Below are positions 40,547 through 50,137 of a stretch of 64,000 nucleotides of DNA, piece after piece. Source of the stretch: Streptomyces viridiviolaceus (GTDB lineage: Bacteria > Actinomycetota > Actinomycetes > Streptomycetales > Streptomycetaceae). The notes beneath the pieces are model-generated. The model made no database searches, was not told the DNA's origin, and worked only from the letters and a program-made list of their open reading frames with translations. Each line of letters opens with the position of its first letter. The stretch's first letter is position 1. A program made the translations under genes and the position numbers. The stretch covers positions 62,001-126,000 of the forward strand of contig NZ_BMWA01000015.1 in assembly GCF_014650995.1 (NCBI RefSeq), read 5' to 3'.

Positions 40547-43360
40547 TCAGTCCTCCGACGCCTTGGTGGCGGTCGCCTTCTTGGCGGCCGTCTTCGTGGC
40601 CGTCGTCTTCTTGGCCGCCGTCGTCTTCTTGGCGGCCGTCTTCTTCGCCGTCGCCTTCTTCGCCGGGGCCTTCTTGGCGGCGGTCTTCTTCGCCGTCTTC
40701 TTGGCGGGCCCCTTGGCGCGCTTCTCGGCGAGCAGCTCGAAGCCGCGCTCCGGGGTGATCGACTCGACGCTGTCGCCGGAGCGCAGGGTGGCGTTGGTCT
40801 CGCCGTCGGTGACGTACGGACCGAAGCGACCGTCCTTGACCACGACGGGCTTCTCGCTGACCGGGTCGGTACCCAGCTCCTTCAGCGGCGGCTTTGCCGC
40901 GGCCCGGCCGCGCTGCTTGGGCTGGGCGTAGATCGCCTGCGCCTCCTCCAGCGTGATCGTGAAGAGCTGCTCCTCGGACTGCAGGGACCGCGAGTCCGTG
41001 CCCTTCTTCAGGTACGGGCCGTAGCGGCCGTTCTGCGCGGTGATCTCGACGCCGTCGGCGTCGGTGCCGACGGTGCGCGGCAGCGACATCAGCTTCAGGG
41101 CGTCGTCGAGCGTCACCGTGTCCAGCGACATCGACTTGAACAGCGAGGCCGTCCGCGGCTTCACGGCGTTCTTGCCGGTCTTCGGGGTGCCCTCGGGGAG
41201 CACCTCGGTGACGTACGGGCCGTAGCGGCCGTCCTTGGCGACGATGGTGTGCCCGGTGGCCGGGTCGGTGCCCAGCTCGAAGTCGCCGCTCGGCTTGGCG
41301 AGCAGTTCCTCGGCCAGCTCGACGGACAGCTCGTCCGGCGCCAGGTCCGCCGGGATGTCGGCACGCTGGTGCTGCTCGGAGTCCTTCTCGCCGCGCTCGA
41401 TGTACGGGCCGTAGCGCCCGACCCGCAGCACGATGTCGTTGCCGACCGGGAAGGACGACACCTCGCGCGCGTCGATCGCGCCCAGGTCGGTCACCAGCTC
41501 CTTGAGGCCGCCGAGGTGGTCCCCGTCGCCGTTGCCGGCCTCGGCCGCGCCGCCGTTGCCGGTGCCCTCGCCGAAGTAGAACCGCTTCAGCCACGGCACG
41601 GCCTGCGCCTCGCCGCGGGCGATGGCGTCGAGGTCGTCCTCCATCTTGGCGGTGAAGTCGTAGTCGACGAGCCGCCCGAAGTGCTTCTCCAGGAGGTTGA
41701 CCACGGCGAAGGACAGGAAGGACGGGACGAGCGCCGTGCCCTTCTTGAACACGTAGCCGCGGTCCAGGATCGTGCCGATGATCGACGCGTACGTCGACGG
41801 GCGGCCGATCTCGCGCTCCTCCAGCTCCTTGACCAGCGACGCCTCGGTGTAGCGGGCCGGGGGCTTGGTGGCGTGACCGTCGACCGTGATCTCCTCGGCC
41901 GACAGGGCGTCGCCCTCGGCGACCTGCGGCAGCCGGCGCTCGCGGTCGTCCAGCTCGGCGTTCGGGTCGTCGGCGCCCTCGACGTAGGCCTTCAGGAAGC
42001 CGTGGAAGGTGATCGTCTTGCCGGACGCGCTGAACTCGACGTCCCGGCCGTCGGCCGCCGTGCCGCCGATCTTCACGGTGACGCTGTTGCCGGTCGCGTC
42101 CTTCATCTGGGAGGCGACGGTCCGCTTCCAGATCAGCTCGTACAGCTTGAACTGGTCGCCGGTCAGCCCGGTCTCGGCGGGCGTACGGAAACGATCACCC
42201 GAGGGGCGGATCGCCTCGTGCGCCTCCTGCGCGTTCTTGACCTTGCCGGCGTACGTCCTCGGCTGCGCCGGCAGGTAGTCGGCGCCGTACAGCTGCGTGA
42301 CCTGGGCGCGCGCGGCGGCGACCGCCGTGTCGCTCAGGGTCGTCGAGTCCGTACGCATGTAGGTGATGTAGCCGTTCTCATACAGCTTCTGCGCGATCTG
42401 CATCGTCGCCTTCGCGCCGAAGCCGAGCTTGCGCGAGGCCTCCTGCTGCAGCGTCGTCGTACGGAACGGGGCGTACGGCGAGCGGCGGTACGGCTTGGAC
42501 TCGACGGAGCGGACGGCGAACCGCGTGTTCTCCAGGGCGGCGGCGAGCGCGCGGGCGTTCGCCTCGTCGAGGTGGAGGGTGTTCGCGCTCTTCAGCTGCC
42601 CCAGCGAGTCGAAGTCGCGGCCCTGCGCGACGCGCCTGCCGTCGACGGTCTGCAGGCGTGCGACCAGCGACGACGGGTCGGAGGCGTCGCCCGCGCGACC
42701 GGTCGCGAAGGTGCCCGTCAGGTCCCAGTACTCGGCGGAGCGGAACGCCATGCGCTCGCGTTCCCGCTCGACCACCAGCCGGGTCGCGACGGACTGGACA
42801 CGGCCCGCCGACAGGCGCGGCATGACCTTCTTCCACAGGACCGGCGAGACCTCGTAGCCGTAGAGGCGGTCGAGGATGCGGCGGGTCTCCTGGGCGTCGA
42901 CGAGCTTCTGGTTGAGCTGGCGCGGGTTGGCCACGGCCGCCCGGATCGCCTCCTTGGTGATCTCGTGGAACACCATGCGCTTGACCGGGATCTTCGGCTT
43001 GAGCACTTCCTGGAGGTGCCAGGCGATGGCCTCGCCCTCCCGGTCCTCGTCGGTGGCGAGGAAGAGCTCGTCGGAGTCCTTCAGCAGATCCTTGAGCTTC
43101 TTGACCTGCGCCTTCTTGTCGGCGTTGACCACATAGATCGGCTGGAAGTCGTGTTCGACGTCCACACCGAGTCGGCGGACCTCGCCGGTGTACTTCTCCG
43201 GCACCTCCGCGGCGCCGTTGGGAAGATCGCGAATGTGCCCGACGCTCGCCTCGACGACGTAACCGGGCCCGAGGTAGCCCTTGATCGTCTTCGCCTTGGC
43301 AGGCGACTCGACGATGACGAGTCGGCGGCCGCCCTTCGCGGTCTCGCTGGTCGGGGACAA
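40547..43360 (-). CDS. topA: DNA topoisomerase I (type IA) with Lys-rich tail
   Basis: A 937-aa enzyme relaxing negative supercoils. The TOPRIM domain begins RRLVIVESPAKAKTIKGYLG and has the acidic triad LATDEDREGEAIAWH; the catalytic Tyr is in GYITYMRTDSTTLS near residue 333. In place of zinc ribbons there are four C-terminal repeats (LGTDPVSEKPVVVKDGRFGP type) and a tail of Lys-Ala/Thr repeats known to give Streptomyces TopA high processivity. I chose the TTG at 43360 (LSPTSETAKGG), as it directly precedes conserved sequence after a GGAGAG box; a GTG near 43441 is an alternative. Confidence 0.95.
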   Translation of the reverse strand: MSPTSETAKGGRRLVIVESPAKAKTIKGYLGPGYVVEASVGHIRDLPNGAAEVPEKYTGEVRRLGVDVEHDFQPIYVVNADKKAQVKKLKDLLKDSDELFLATDEDREGEAIAWHLQEVLKPKIPVKRMVFHEITKEAIRAAVANPRQLNQKLVDAQETRRILDRLYGYEVSPVLWKKVMPRLSAGRVQSVATRLVVERERERMAFRSAEYWDLTGTFATGRAGDASDPSSLVARLQTVDGRRVAQGRDFDSLGQLKSANTLHLDEANARALAAALENTRFAVRSVESKPYRRSPYAPFRTTTLQQEASRKLGFGAKATMQIAQKLYENGYITYMRTDSTTLSDTAVAAARAQVTQLYGADYLPAQPRTYAGKVKNAQEAHEAIRPSGDRFRTPAETGLTGDQFKLYELIWKRTVASQMKDATGNSVTVKIGGTAADGRDVEFSASGKTITFHGFLKAYVEGADDPNAELDDRERRLPQVAEGDALSAEEITVDGHATKPPARYTEASLVKELEEREIGRPSTYASIIGTILDRGYVFKKGTALVPSFLSFAVVNLLEKHFGRLVDYDFTAKMEDDLDAIARGEAQAVPWLKRFYFGEGTGNGGAAEAGNGDGDHLGGLKELVTDLGAIDAREVSSFPVGNDIVLRVGRYGPYIERGEKDSEQHQRADIPADLAPDELSVELAEELLAKPSGDFELGTDPATGHTIVAKDGRYGPYVTEVLPEGTPKTGKNAVKPRTASLFKSMSLDTVTLDDALKLMSLPRTVGTDADGVEITAQNGRYGPYLKKGTDSRSLQSEEQLFTITLEEAQAIYAQPKQRGRAAAKPPLKELGTDPVSEKPVVVKDGRFGPYVTDGETNATLRSGDSVESITPERGFELLAEKRAKGPAKKTAKKTAAKKAPAKKATAKKTAAKKTTAAKKTTATKTAAKKATATKASED

Positions 43361-43450
43361 CTTCGCTCTTCTCTCCGGTCGACGCTGGGCCTCCCCAGGC
43401 CGTGGTCCCGGGGTCGGGTCGTGCTGTGTTTCGGTCGTGACGCTGCGGAG

Positions 43451-43479
43451 TGTGACGGTACCTCCCGCCCCCGTGTCAA
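43451..43479 (-). promoter_or_regulatory. candidate topA promoter
   Basis: A perfect -35 hexamer TTGACA (43479-43474) stands in the topA leader region. The best -10 (TACCGT) is only 13 bp away; at 17 bp the sequence is GTCACA. Such poor spacing could fit a supercoiling-sensitive promoter, as described for topA in S. coelicolor, but the evidence is weak. Confidence 0.3.
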
Positions 43480-43629
43480 ACGGGAAAAGCCCACAACGGC
43501 CACTCGAACGGTAACCCGACGAACCCTGTTTCTGCCGCCCGGACTGCTCAGGGGCCCTCACCTGCGTATCCGGAGCGCGATCTCCCGATTACCGGGGAGG
43601 GGGTGCGGCGTTCCTCCGGAACGGGGCGC

Positions 43630-43827
43630 TCACACGCGCGTCAGGCACCATGCCCCGAGGGCCAGCGAGACCACGGCGGCGACGGTCGCGAGGGTCGCCG
43701 ATGCGACGGGGTTCACACCCTCGGCGACGGGCCGGCCGTGCCGCACCCGGCTCGCGGTCCACACCAGCAGTCCTCCCCCGAACAGGGCGAACACCATTCC
43801 CGCGAAGATCGCCGGCCCGCTCTCCAT
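43630..43827 (-). CDS. small membrane protein
   Basis: A 65-aa protein with two membrane segments (GPAIFAGMVFALFGGGLLVW and ASATLATVAAVVSLALGAW) joined by a basic loop. No family is recognised. The ATG at 43827 follows an AGAGG box at about 11 nt; a longer start at 43884 adds a non-hydrophobic Arg-rich stretch. It lies alone between the methyltransferase and topA on the same strand. The gene call rests on the clear membrane pattern and codon bias. Confidence 0.6.
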   Translation of the reverse strand: MESGPAIFAGMVFALFGGGLLVWTASRVRHGRPVAEGVNPVASATLATVAAVVSLALGAWCLTRV

Positions 43828-44017
43828 GATCTTCGTGCCTCTCTTCCGCAGCCCGCGAGTGCCCAGCCCCCGGGAGACTGACACGCACGGGCGGCGGGCA
43901 GGCGAACCCCGGGTGAACGGGCGGCCGACGGCACTTCGCCGCGGCCCGTTTCCCAGTGATGCCTACGTCACCCGCGGAATCCGGCGCGGCCGCCACGCCG
44001 GATCCGCCGGCACGTCC

Positions 44018-45544
44018 CTACGCCGGTTCGAGGAAACCCTGCTCCACCAGCAGCCGGATCTGGGCGGGCGTGCGGTCGCGCAGCGCCACCGGGTCCTCGC
44101 CCACCAGCTGGGCGATGGCGTCCAGGATGCGGCCGGCGCTCATGGTGCCGTCGCAGACGCCCGCGAACCCGGCGCCCACCGTGTCGACCCGGGTGGCCCG
44201 GCGCATACCGCGGTTCTGCCGCAGGACGACGTGCTCGGGGTCCTCGGCGCCGGGCAGCCCGACCTGTTCCTGGACGACCTCGCCGGCCAGCGTGAAGCTC
44301 GCTTCGAGCAGGGCGGCGTCGTCGTGCGTCCGCAGGTAGTCGACGCGGTCGAAGTGCGCCCGCACCGTCTCGCCGAGCGGCTGCTCGATCGGGTGCGGCC
44401 ACTCCTCGGCGGTGATCGAGGGCTCGGCGGACCCGGTCTTCCGCAGCGTGATCCAGCCGAAGCCGACGGCCCTGACCTTGCGCGCCTCGAACTCGTCCAG
44501 CCACGCGTCGTACCGCGCCTGGTACTCGGCGACGTCGCCGCGGTGGTCCCCGGCGTCCCTGAGCCACAGCTCGGCGTACTGCGTGACGTCCTGCACCTCG
44601 CGCTGCACGATCCAGGCGTCGCAGCCCCGCGGCACCCAGGAGCGCAGCCGGTCCGTCCAGTCCTCGCCCTCCACGTGCTGCCAGTTCGCGAGGAAGTGCG
44701 CGAAGCCCCCCTCGTTCAGGCGCTCCCCCGCCTGCCCGACGAGCGTGCGGCACAGGTCGTCCCCGCCCATCCCGCCGTCGCGGTAGGTGAGCCGGGCGCC
44801 CGGGGAGATCACGAACGGCGGATTCGAGACGATCAGGTCGTACGTCTCGTCGTTCCGCAGCGGCTCGAAGAGCGAGCCCTCGCGCAGATCGGCGGCCGGG
44901 ACACCGGACAGCGCCAGCGTGAGCGCGGTGATGTCCAGCGCGCGGGGGTTGACGTCGGTCGCCGTCACGCGTGTGGCGTGCCGGGCGGCGTGCAGCGCCT
45001 GGATGCCGGAGCCGGTGCCGAGGTCGAGGGCGGCGGCGACGGGCGTGCGGACGGTGATGCCGGCCAGCGTCGTGGACGCGCCGCCGACCCCGAGGACGAC
45101 GCCCTCCGCGCGGCTGCCGATGCCACCGGCGCCGCCGACCGCGCAGCCGAGGTCGGAGACGATGAACCAGTCCTCGCCGCCGGGCCCGCCGTAGGGCCGT
45201 ACGTCCACCGTGGCGGCCACCTCGTCGCCGCCCGTGCGGACGAGCCATCCGCTCTCCAGGCACCCGTCGACGGGCAGGACGTCCGCCACGCGCGCGTGGG
45301 ACACCGGTTGCTGGAGCAGGAACAGCCGCACGAGCAGTTCCAGCGGCGTGTCGCCGCGGGTGGCCCGGAGCGCGGGCACGGTCTCGCTGCGCGACAGCGC
45401 CGCGTAGGCGGGGGCGCCGAGCAGCTCCAGCAGTCCGTCGGCGGTGAAGGAGGCCCCGAGCAGGGCGTCCCGCAACCGCGCGGTGACATCGGGGTGGTCG
45501 GCGGAGGGCAGGGGGGAGAGGCTGGCGTTACTCACGCCCCCCAT
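44018..45544 (-). CDS. class I SAM-dependent methyltransferase
   Basis: A 508-aa protein with a central Rossmann methyltransferase domain: SAM-binding ALDLGTGSGIQALHAARHA and the catalytic motif SNPPFVISPG of N6-adenine/N5-glutamine type enzymes. An N-terminal region of about 150 residues (winged-helix-like, with LVRLFLLQQPVSHARVADVL) and a C-terminal region of about 170 residues are typical of an actinobacterial subfamily near topA. The NPPF motif suggests methylation of a planar nitrogen (base or Gln), but the target is unknown. Confidence 0.85.
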   Translation of the reverse strand: MGGVSNASLSPLPSADHPDVTARLRDALLGASFTADGLLELLGAPAYAALSRSETVPALRATRGDTPLELLVRLFLLQQPVSHARVADVLPVDGCLESGWLVRTGGDEVAATVDVRPYGGPGGEDWFIVSDLGCAVGGAGGIGSRAEGVVLGVGGASTTLAGITVRTPVAAALDLGTGSGIQALHAARHATRVTATDVNPRALDITALTLALSGVPAADLREGSLFEPLRNDETYDLIVSNPPFVISPGARLTYRDGGMGGDDLCRTLVGQAGERLNEGGFAHFLANWQHVEGEDWTDRLRSWVPRGCDAWIVQREVQDVTQYAELWLRDAGDHRGDVAEYQARYDAWLDEFEARKVRAVGFGWITLRKTGSAEPSITAEEWPHPIEQPLGETVRAHFDRVDYLRTHDDAALLEASFTLAGEVVQEQVGLPGAEDPEHVVLRQNRGMRRATRVDTVGAGFAGVCDGTMSAGRILDAIAQLVGEDPVALRDRTPAQIRLLVEQGFLEPA

Positions 45545-45583
45545 TGTGAACCCGCGCCCTCCCCCGGGCCGCTGGAGCGGCCG

Positions 45584-46150
45584 TCAGCTCGCCGTCGCGG
45601 ACGCGGAGGCCGACTTGCAGCTCGGCTGCTTGGCCATCGCCTTGCCGACCTCGCCCTCCTCCAGGGTCTTCAGCGCGTCGCTGCCGCTCTTGCTGAGCTT
45701 GTTCAGCTCGGTGGCGATGTCCTTGAGACCGTCGGCGAACTTCGCCTGGTCGTCGGTGTCGAGGGCCTCCACCTGCTTCCTCAGCGAGGCGTACGACGCG
45801 GAGAGGCCGTTGAGTTCGGTGACGGCGTCCTTCTGCTTCTTCTCGCCGTCCTCGACGTCCGGCGCCCCGGCCTTCTGGACGGTGCCGCCCATCGCCTTGT
45901 AGGCGTCGGACATGTCCTGGAACGCCTTCGCGTCGGTCTCCTGGACTTCTTCCGGCGTGCTGTTGTCCGAGGTCTGCTTCTGGATCGACGCGTTGGCGGC
46001 CTCGATCTTCTTCGCCTGCGGCTGTACGCCGTCGCAGACCTGCTTGGCCCAGGAGTCCAGCTTGTCGTCGCCGTCGTCGCTGCTGCATCCCGACAGCGCC
46101 AGTACCAGTACCGCACCGCCGGACAGTGCGGCCGCGAGCTTCTTGTTCAC
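45584..46150 (-). CDS. small coiled-coil lipoprotein
   Basis: A 188-aa exported protein: signal peptide with lipobox LSGCSS at about residues 20-25. The mature part is helical and charged, with heptad-like patterns (ASYASLRKQVEALDTDDQAK) and two Cys, one in QVCDGVQPQ and one in PSCKSASAS, which may pair. The function is unknown. The GTG at 46150 follows AAGGGA. It lies between hppA and the methyltransferase on the same strand. Confidence 0.75.
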   Translation of the reverse strand: MNKKLAAALSGGAVLVLALSGCSSDDGDDKLDSWAKQVCDGVQPQAKKIEAANASIQKQTSDNSTPEEVQETDAKAFQDMSDAYKAMGGTVQKAGAPDVEDGEKKQKDAVTELNGLSASYASLRKQVEALDTDDQAKFADGLKDIATELNKLSKSGSDALKTLEEGEVGKAMAKQPSCKSASASATAS

Positions 46151-46396
46151 CGGATTGGTCCCTTCCATGGCTCTCGGCCCCGGAACATACACGCCGGATG
46201 GGGGACCCCTGCAGGACGAACATCCGTTAAGACCGTTATTGCAGCCATTTGCACCAAGCGAGAGAAGGCTCACGAAGAACGGCGCGCACACGCACGACAC
46301 GGGCGGACGACGCGTCAACGCGCGCCGCCCGCCCGTGCTTTGAGCCGGACCTCGTACGACGGTCCGCCGAGGCGTGTGCGGGTGCCCGGGAACCGT

Positions 46397-48802
46397 CTAC
46401 GAAACCACCGCCGTATCGGCCGACTTGGGCTCCCGGTCGGTGTTGTCCTCGTCACCCACGGCGATTCCGCGCCGCTTGGAGACGTACACCGCCGCGACGA
46501 TGACGCCCAGCGCCACCAGCGCGACCAGCACCCGTACACCGATGCTCTTGTCGGCGCCGTAGGAGAACTTGATGACCGCCGGTGCGATGAGCAGCGCCAC
46601 CAGGTTCATGACCTTCAGCAACGGGTTGATCGCCGGGCCCGCGGTGTCCTTGAACGGGTCTCCGACCGTGTCGCCGATGACGGTGGCCGCGTGCGCCTCG
46701 CTGCCCTTGCCGCCGTGGTGGCCGTCCTCGACGAGCTTCTTGGCGTTGTCCCAGGCTCCACCGGAGTTGGCGAGGAACACCGCCATCAGCGTGCCCGCGC
46801 CGATCGCGCCCGCGAGGAACGCCCCGAGGGCCCCCACGCCGAGCGTGAACCCGATGAAGATGGGCGCCATCACGGCGAGCAGCCCGGGCGTGGCGAGTTC
46901 GCGCAGGGCGTCCCTGGTGCAGATGTCGACGACCTTGCCGTACTCCGGTTTCTCGCTGTAGTCCATGATCCCGGGCTTCTCACGGAACTGCCGTCGCACC
47001 TCGAAGACCACCGAACCCGCCGACCGCGACACCGCGTTGATCGCCAACCCCGAGAAGAGGAAGACGACCGCGGCGCCCGCGATCAGCCCGACGAGGTTGT
47101 TGGGCTGCGAGATGTCCATCATCAGGCTCATGGGAGCGCCGTCGCCGCTGAGTTTCTCGCCCACCTCTCTGGCACCGGTGGTGATGGCGTCGCGGTACGA
47201 GCCGAACAGCGCCGCCGCCGCGAGCACGGCGGTGGCGATCGCGATGCCCTTGGTGATCGCCTTGGTGGTGTTGCCGACCGCGTCCAGGTTGGTCAGCACC
47301 TGTGCGCCCGCGCCCTCGACGTCGCCGGACATCTCGGCGATGCCCTGCGCGTTGTCGGAGACCGGCCCGAAGGTGTCCATGGCGACGATCACGCCGACCG
47401 TGGTGAGCAGGCCGGTGCCGGCCAGCGCCACCGCGAACAGCGCCAGCATGATCGACGTGCCGCCGAGCAGGAACGCCCCGTAGACACCCAGGCCGATCAA
47501 CAGGGCGGTGTAGACGGCGGATTCGAGACCGATGGAGATACCGGCGAGGACGACGGTGGCGGGACCGGTGAGCGAGGTCTTGCCGATGTCCCTGACGGGC
47601 CGCCGGGTGGTCTCGGTGAAGTAGCCCGTCAGTTGCTGGATCAGGGCGGCGAGCACGATGCCGATCGCCACCGCGACGAGCGCGAGGATCCGCGGGTCGC
47701 CGTCCTTGCCCGCGATCGCGGTGTCGGTGACGCCGTCGAGGTCGGAGTACTTGCCGGGGAGGTAGACGAAGACGGCCGCCGCCACGAGCACCAGCGAGAT
47801 CGCCGCGGAGATGAAGAAACCCCTGTTGATCGCGCTCATGCCGCTGCGGTCGGCCCGCCTGGGCGCCACCGCGAAGATGCCGATCATGGCCGTGACCACG
47901 CCGATCGCCGGCACCAGCAGCGGGAACGCCAGCCCGGAGTCGCCGAAGGCCACCTTGCCGAGGATCAGCGCCGCCACCAGGGTCACGGCGTAGGACTCGA
48001 AGAGGTCGGCCGCCATGCCCGCGCAGTCGCCGACGTTGTCGCCCACGTTGTCGGCGATGGTCGCGGCATTGCGCGGATCGTCCTCCGGAATGCCCTGCTC
48101 GACCTTGCCGACCAGGTCGGCGCCGACGTCGGCGGCCTTGGTGAAGATGCCGCCACCGACGCGCATGAACATCGCGATCAGTGCGGCACCCAGGCCGAAG
48201 CCCTCCAGGACCTTCGGCGCGTCGGCCGCGTACACCAGCACCACGCAGCAGGCGCCCAGCAGGCCGAGTCCCACCGTGAACATGCCGACCACGCCGCCCG
48301 TGCGAAAAGCGATCTTCGTCGCCTTGTGCGAGACGAGGGTGAGATCCTTTTCCGGTTCGCCCGGGGCCGGTGTCGCTTCCCGTGCCGCCGCGGCGACACG
48401 CACATTGCTGCGCACGGCGAGCCACATGCCGATATAGCCGGTGGCTGCCGAGAACGCCGCGCCGATCAGGAAGAACACCGATCGTCCGGCACGCTGATTC
48501 CAGTCGTCCGCGGGCAGCAGCATGAGCAGGAAGAACACGACGACGGCGAATACGCCGAGCGTGCGCAACTGCCGGGCCAGATAGGCGTTCGCGCCTTCCT
48601 GGACGGCCGCTGCGATCTTCTTCATGCTGTCGGTTCCCTCGCCCGCCGCGAGCACCTGGCGCACCAGGACGCCCGCGAGCACCAGCGCGGCCAACGCGAC
48701 GACCGCGATGACCGCGACCAGCACGCGGTTCCCGTCGGTCAGCACCGCGGCCGCGAAGGTCGAGGGATCACCCAGCTGATGAGGGGTAGAAAGCTCCGCC
48801 AT
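46397..48802 (-). CDS. hppA: K+-independent H+-translocating membrane pyrophosphatase
   Basis: An 801-aa ion pump with about 16 membrane helices that couples PPi hydrolysis to proton export. Pyrophosphate-binding motifs are clear: DVGADLVGKVEQGIPEDDPR, and GDNVGDCAGMAADLFESYAV. The motif GNTTKAITKG carries Lys instead of Ala at the position that marks K+-independent enzymes. Start ATG at 48802 after a weak box; the upstream 240 bp is AT-rich and probably carries the promoter. Together with Ppa it consumes pyrophosphate from biosynthesis. Confidence 0.96.
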   Translation of the reverse strand: MAELSTPHQLGDPSTFAAAVLTDGNRVLVAVIAVVALAALVLAGVLVRQVLAAGEGTDSMKKIAAAVQEGANAYLARQLRTLGVFAVVVFFLLMLLPADDWNQRAGRSVFFLIGAAFSAATGYIGMWLAVRSNVRVAAAAREATPAPGEPEKDLTLVSHKATKIAFRTGGVVGMFTVGLGLLGACCVVLVYAADAPKVLEGFGLGAALIAMFMRVGGGIFTKAADVGADLVGKVEQGIPEDDPRNAATIADNVGDNVGDCAGMAADLFESYAVTLVAALILGKVAFGDSGLAFPLLVPAIGVVTAMIGIFAVAPRRADRSGMSAINRGFFISAAISLVLVAAAVFVYLPGKYSDLDGVTDTAIAGKDGDPRILALVAVAIGIVLAALIQQLTGYFTETTRRPVRDIGKTSLTGPATVVLAGISIGLESAVYTALLIGLGVYGAFLLGGTSIMLALFAVALAGTGLLTTVGVIVAMDTFGPVSDNAQGIAEMSGDVEGAGAQVLTNLDAVGNTTKAITKGIAIATAVLAAAALFGSYRDAITTGAREVGEKLSGDGAPMSLMMDISQPNNLVGLIAGAAVVFLFSGLAINAVSRSAGSVVFEVRRQFREKPGIMDYSEKPEYGKVVDICTRDALRELATPGLLAVMAPIFIGFTLGVGALGAFLAGAIGAGTLMAVFLANSGGAWDNAKKLVEDGHHGGKGSEAHAATVIGDTVGDPFKDTAGPAINPLLKVMNLVALLIAPAVIKFSYGADKSIGVRVLVALVALGVIVAAVYVSKRRGIAVGDEDNTDREPKSADTAVVS

Positions 48803-49043
48803 TCGTCCTCCTTGACGCTTGGGCTGAGCTCAAGATGTGGACGGATTGTAGGTACCGGAACCCGATCAAAACAGTGCACGACAAATAGAATTGGCCTGTC
48901 AACCGGAAAGCGTAATGCGCCAAAAGCATTGAGTTCGGGAACGCGGCCGTGATCCGTTTACCCGTGCGGTTGATCGTGAATGAATTCACTTAACTCCCGC
49001 ACGGAACCACTGTATGCGCGGGCCTTGTCCTCCGCACATGGCA
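48803..49043. other. AT-rich hppA upstream region
   Basis: About 240 bp with unusually low GC for the window, including GTGAATGAATTCAC around 48977-48990. It must hold the hppA promoter; I could not choose a single -10/-35 pair with confidence. A 73-codon open frame overlapping the hppA start has no ribosome-binding site. Confidence 0.5.
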
Positions 49044-49066
49044 AAGGGCCCCACGTGAGGGCCCTT
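49044..49066 (-). terminator. terminator of the bldG operon
   Basis: AAGGGCCC and GGGCCCTT pair around a 7-nt loop, 29 nt after the stop of the anti-sigma kinase gene; on the minus strand it is followed by TTTGCC. Confidence 0.75.
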
Positions 49067-49095
49067 CGGGTGAACTTCGCGGGAGAGCGGCGGTG

Positions 49096-49527
49096 TCAGG
49101 CCAGCGGAACGATCCGGGGCGTGGTCGGCCAGGTCATGCGGATCAGTCCGCCGTCCTCGCCCGCCGTGACCTCCACGTCGTCGACGAGGCCGCTGATGAC
49201 CGCGAGGCCCATCTCGTCCTCCTCGGCCTCCACGTCGTCGCTCCCGGCTCCGGGAGCCCCGGACACGAAGGACGCGTGCGGCGCCTCGTCGCCGACCTCG
49301 ATGGAGAACTGCTTCTCGTCCTCGATCAGCGCCACCTTCACCGGCGCCGTGATGCCACCGTTCCGATGCAGCCCGACGGCCCGGCTGCAGGCCTCGCCGA
49401 CGGCGAGCCTGACCTCGTCGAGGACGGCCTCGTCCACCCCGGCCCTGCGTGCCACCGCGGCCGCCACCAGACGGGCGGTCCGGACGTGCTCGGGCAGCGC
49501 GCTGAAGCGGAGTTCAACGGTGGCCAT
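49096..49527 (-). CDS. anti-sigma factor-like ATP-binding protein
   Basis: A 143-aa GHKL-fold protein of the RsbW type. N-box LDEVRLAVGEACSRAVGLH (Glu for Mg, with Asn of the usual motif replaced by Ser-Arg) and a C-terminal DEMGLAVISGLVDDVEV region remain, but the G boxes are weak. It is encoded directly downstream of bldG, as in S. coelicolor (SCO3548), where the pair is co-transcribed. It should bind or phosphorylate the BldG antagonist. The gap to bldG is 105 bp, so a separate level of expression is possible. Confidence 0.88.
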   Translation of the reverse strand: MATVELRFSALPEHVRTARLVAAAVARRAGVDEAVLDEVRLAVGEACSRAVGLHRNGGITAPVKVALIEDEKQFSIEVGDEAPHASFVSGAPGAGSDDVEAEEDEMGLAVISGLVDDVEVTAGEDGGLIRMTWPTTPRIVPLA

Positions 49528-49632
49528 GCATCCCCCTCAGAACTACGGGCGTGCTCTCGGGGGACCGGGCCGCGCACGGCCCGGGCCCCCGGTTCCACTC
49601 TGTGTCCCGGGCCCTGGGCCCGGGAGCGGTCG

Positions 49633-49974
49633 TCAGTCGGTGGCCGCCACCGCTTCCTCGACCGAGGTGTGGATCGGGAACACCTTGGTGAGGCCGGTGA
49701 TACGGAAGATCTTGAGAATGCGCTCCTGGTTGCAGACCAGGCGCAGCGAGCCCTCATGGGCACGCACCCGCTTCAGGCCGCCGACCAGCACGCCGAGCCC
49801 GGTGGAGTCGAGGAAGTCCACGCCCTCCATGTCGACGACGAGGTGGAAACTCCCGTCGTTCACCAGCTCGACCAGCTGCTCGCGCAGCTTGGGCGCGGTG
49901 TATACGTCAATTTCGCCACCGACCTCGACGACCGTACGATCGCCGACGGTACGGGTCGACAGGGACAGGTCCAC
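49633..49974 (-). CDS. bldG: anti-anti-sigma factor BldG
   Basis: A 113-aa STAS-domain protein: [20 protein letters not shown], then [20 protein letters not shown] with Ser57 as the phosphorylation site at the position known for BldG. It is required for aerial growth and antibiotic production in S. coelicolor, working through partner switching with anti-sigma kinases. Length and sequence fit BldG almost exactly. It is divergent from the helicase gene over 163 bp, which must carry the bldG promoters. Confidence 0.97.
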
Positions 49975-50137
49975 GGATCCTCCAGCACCTTGCTATCGAG
50001 CGGTCGTCCCTCGGGACACCTCGGCTTGAAGCCCCCAGGACGGTTCGCCAGCCGCGATGGCATTCAATCACTTACCGGCAGGCGTGCACGACGCCTTGGT
50101 CCCATTGTCCGTCACGCCGGTGACACACTCGGTGCCG

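Noticed and set aside
36587..48952. A 4121-codon stop-free frame on the plus strand
   Set aside because: It is antisense to tmk, topA, the methyltransferase, a lipoprotein and hppA, which happen to share one phase. At this GC content the antisense frame lacks stops; the translation is low-complexity and has no domain.
48768..48989. A 73-codon minus-strand frame overlapping the hppA start
   Set aside because: No ribosome-binding site and no recognisable product; it reads through the AT-rich hppA promoter region in a different phase from hppA.
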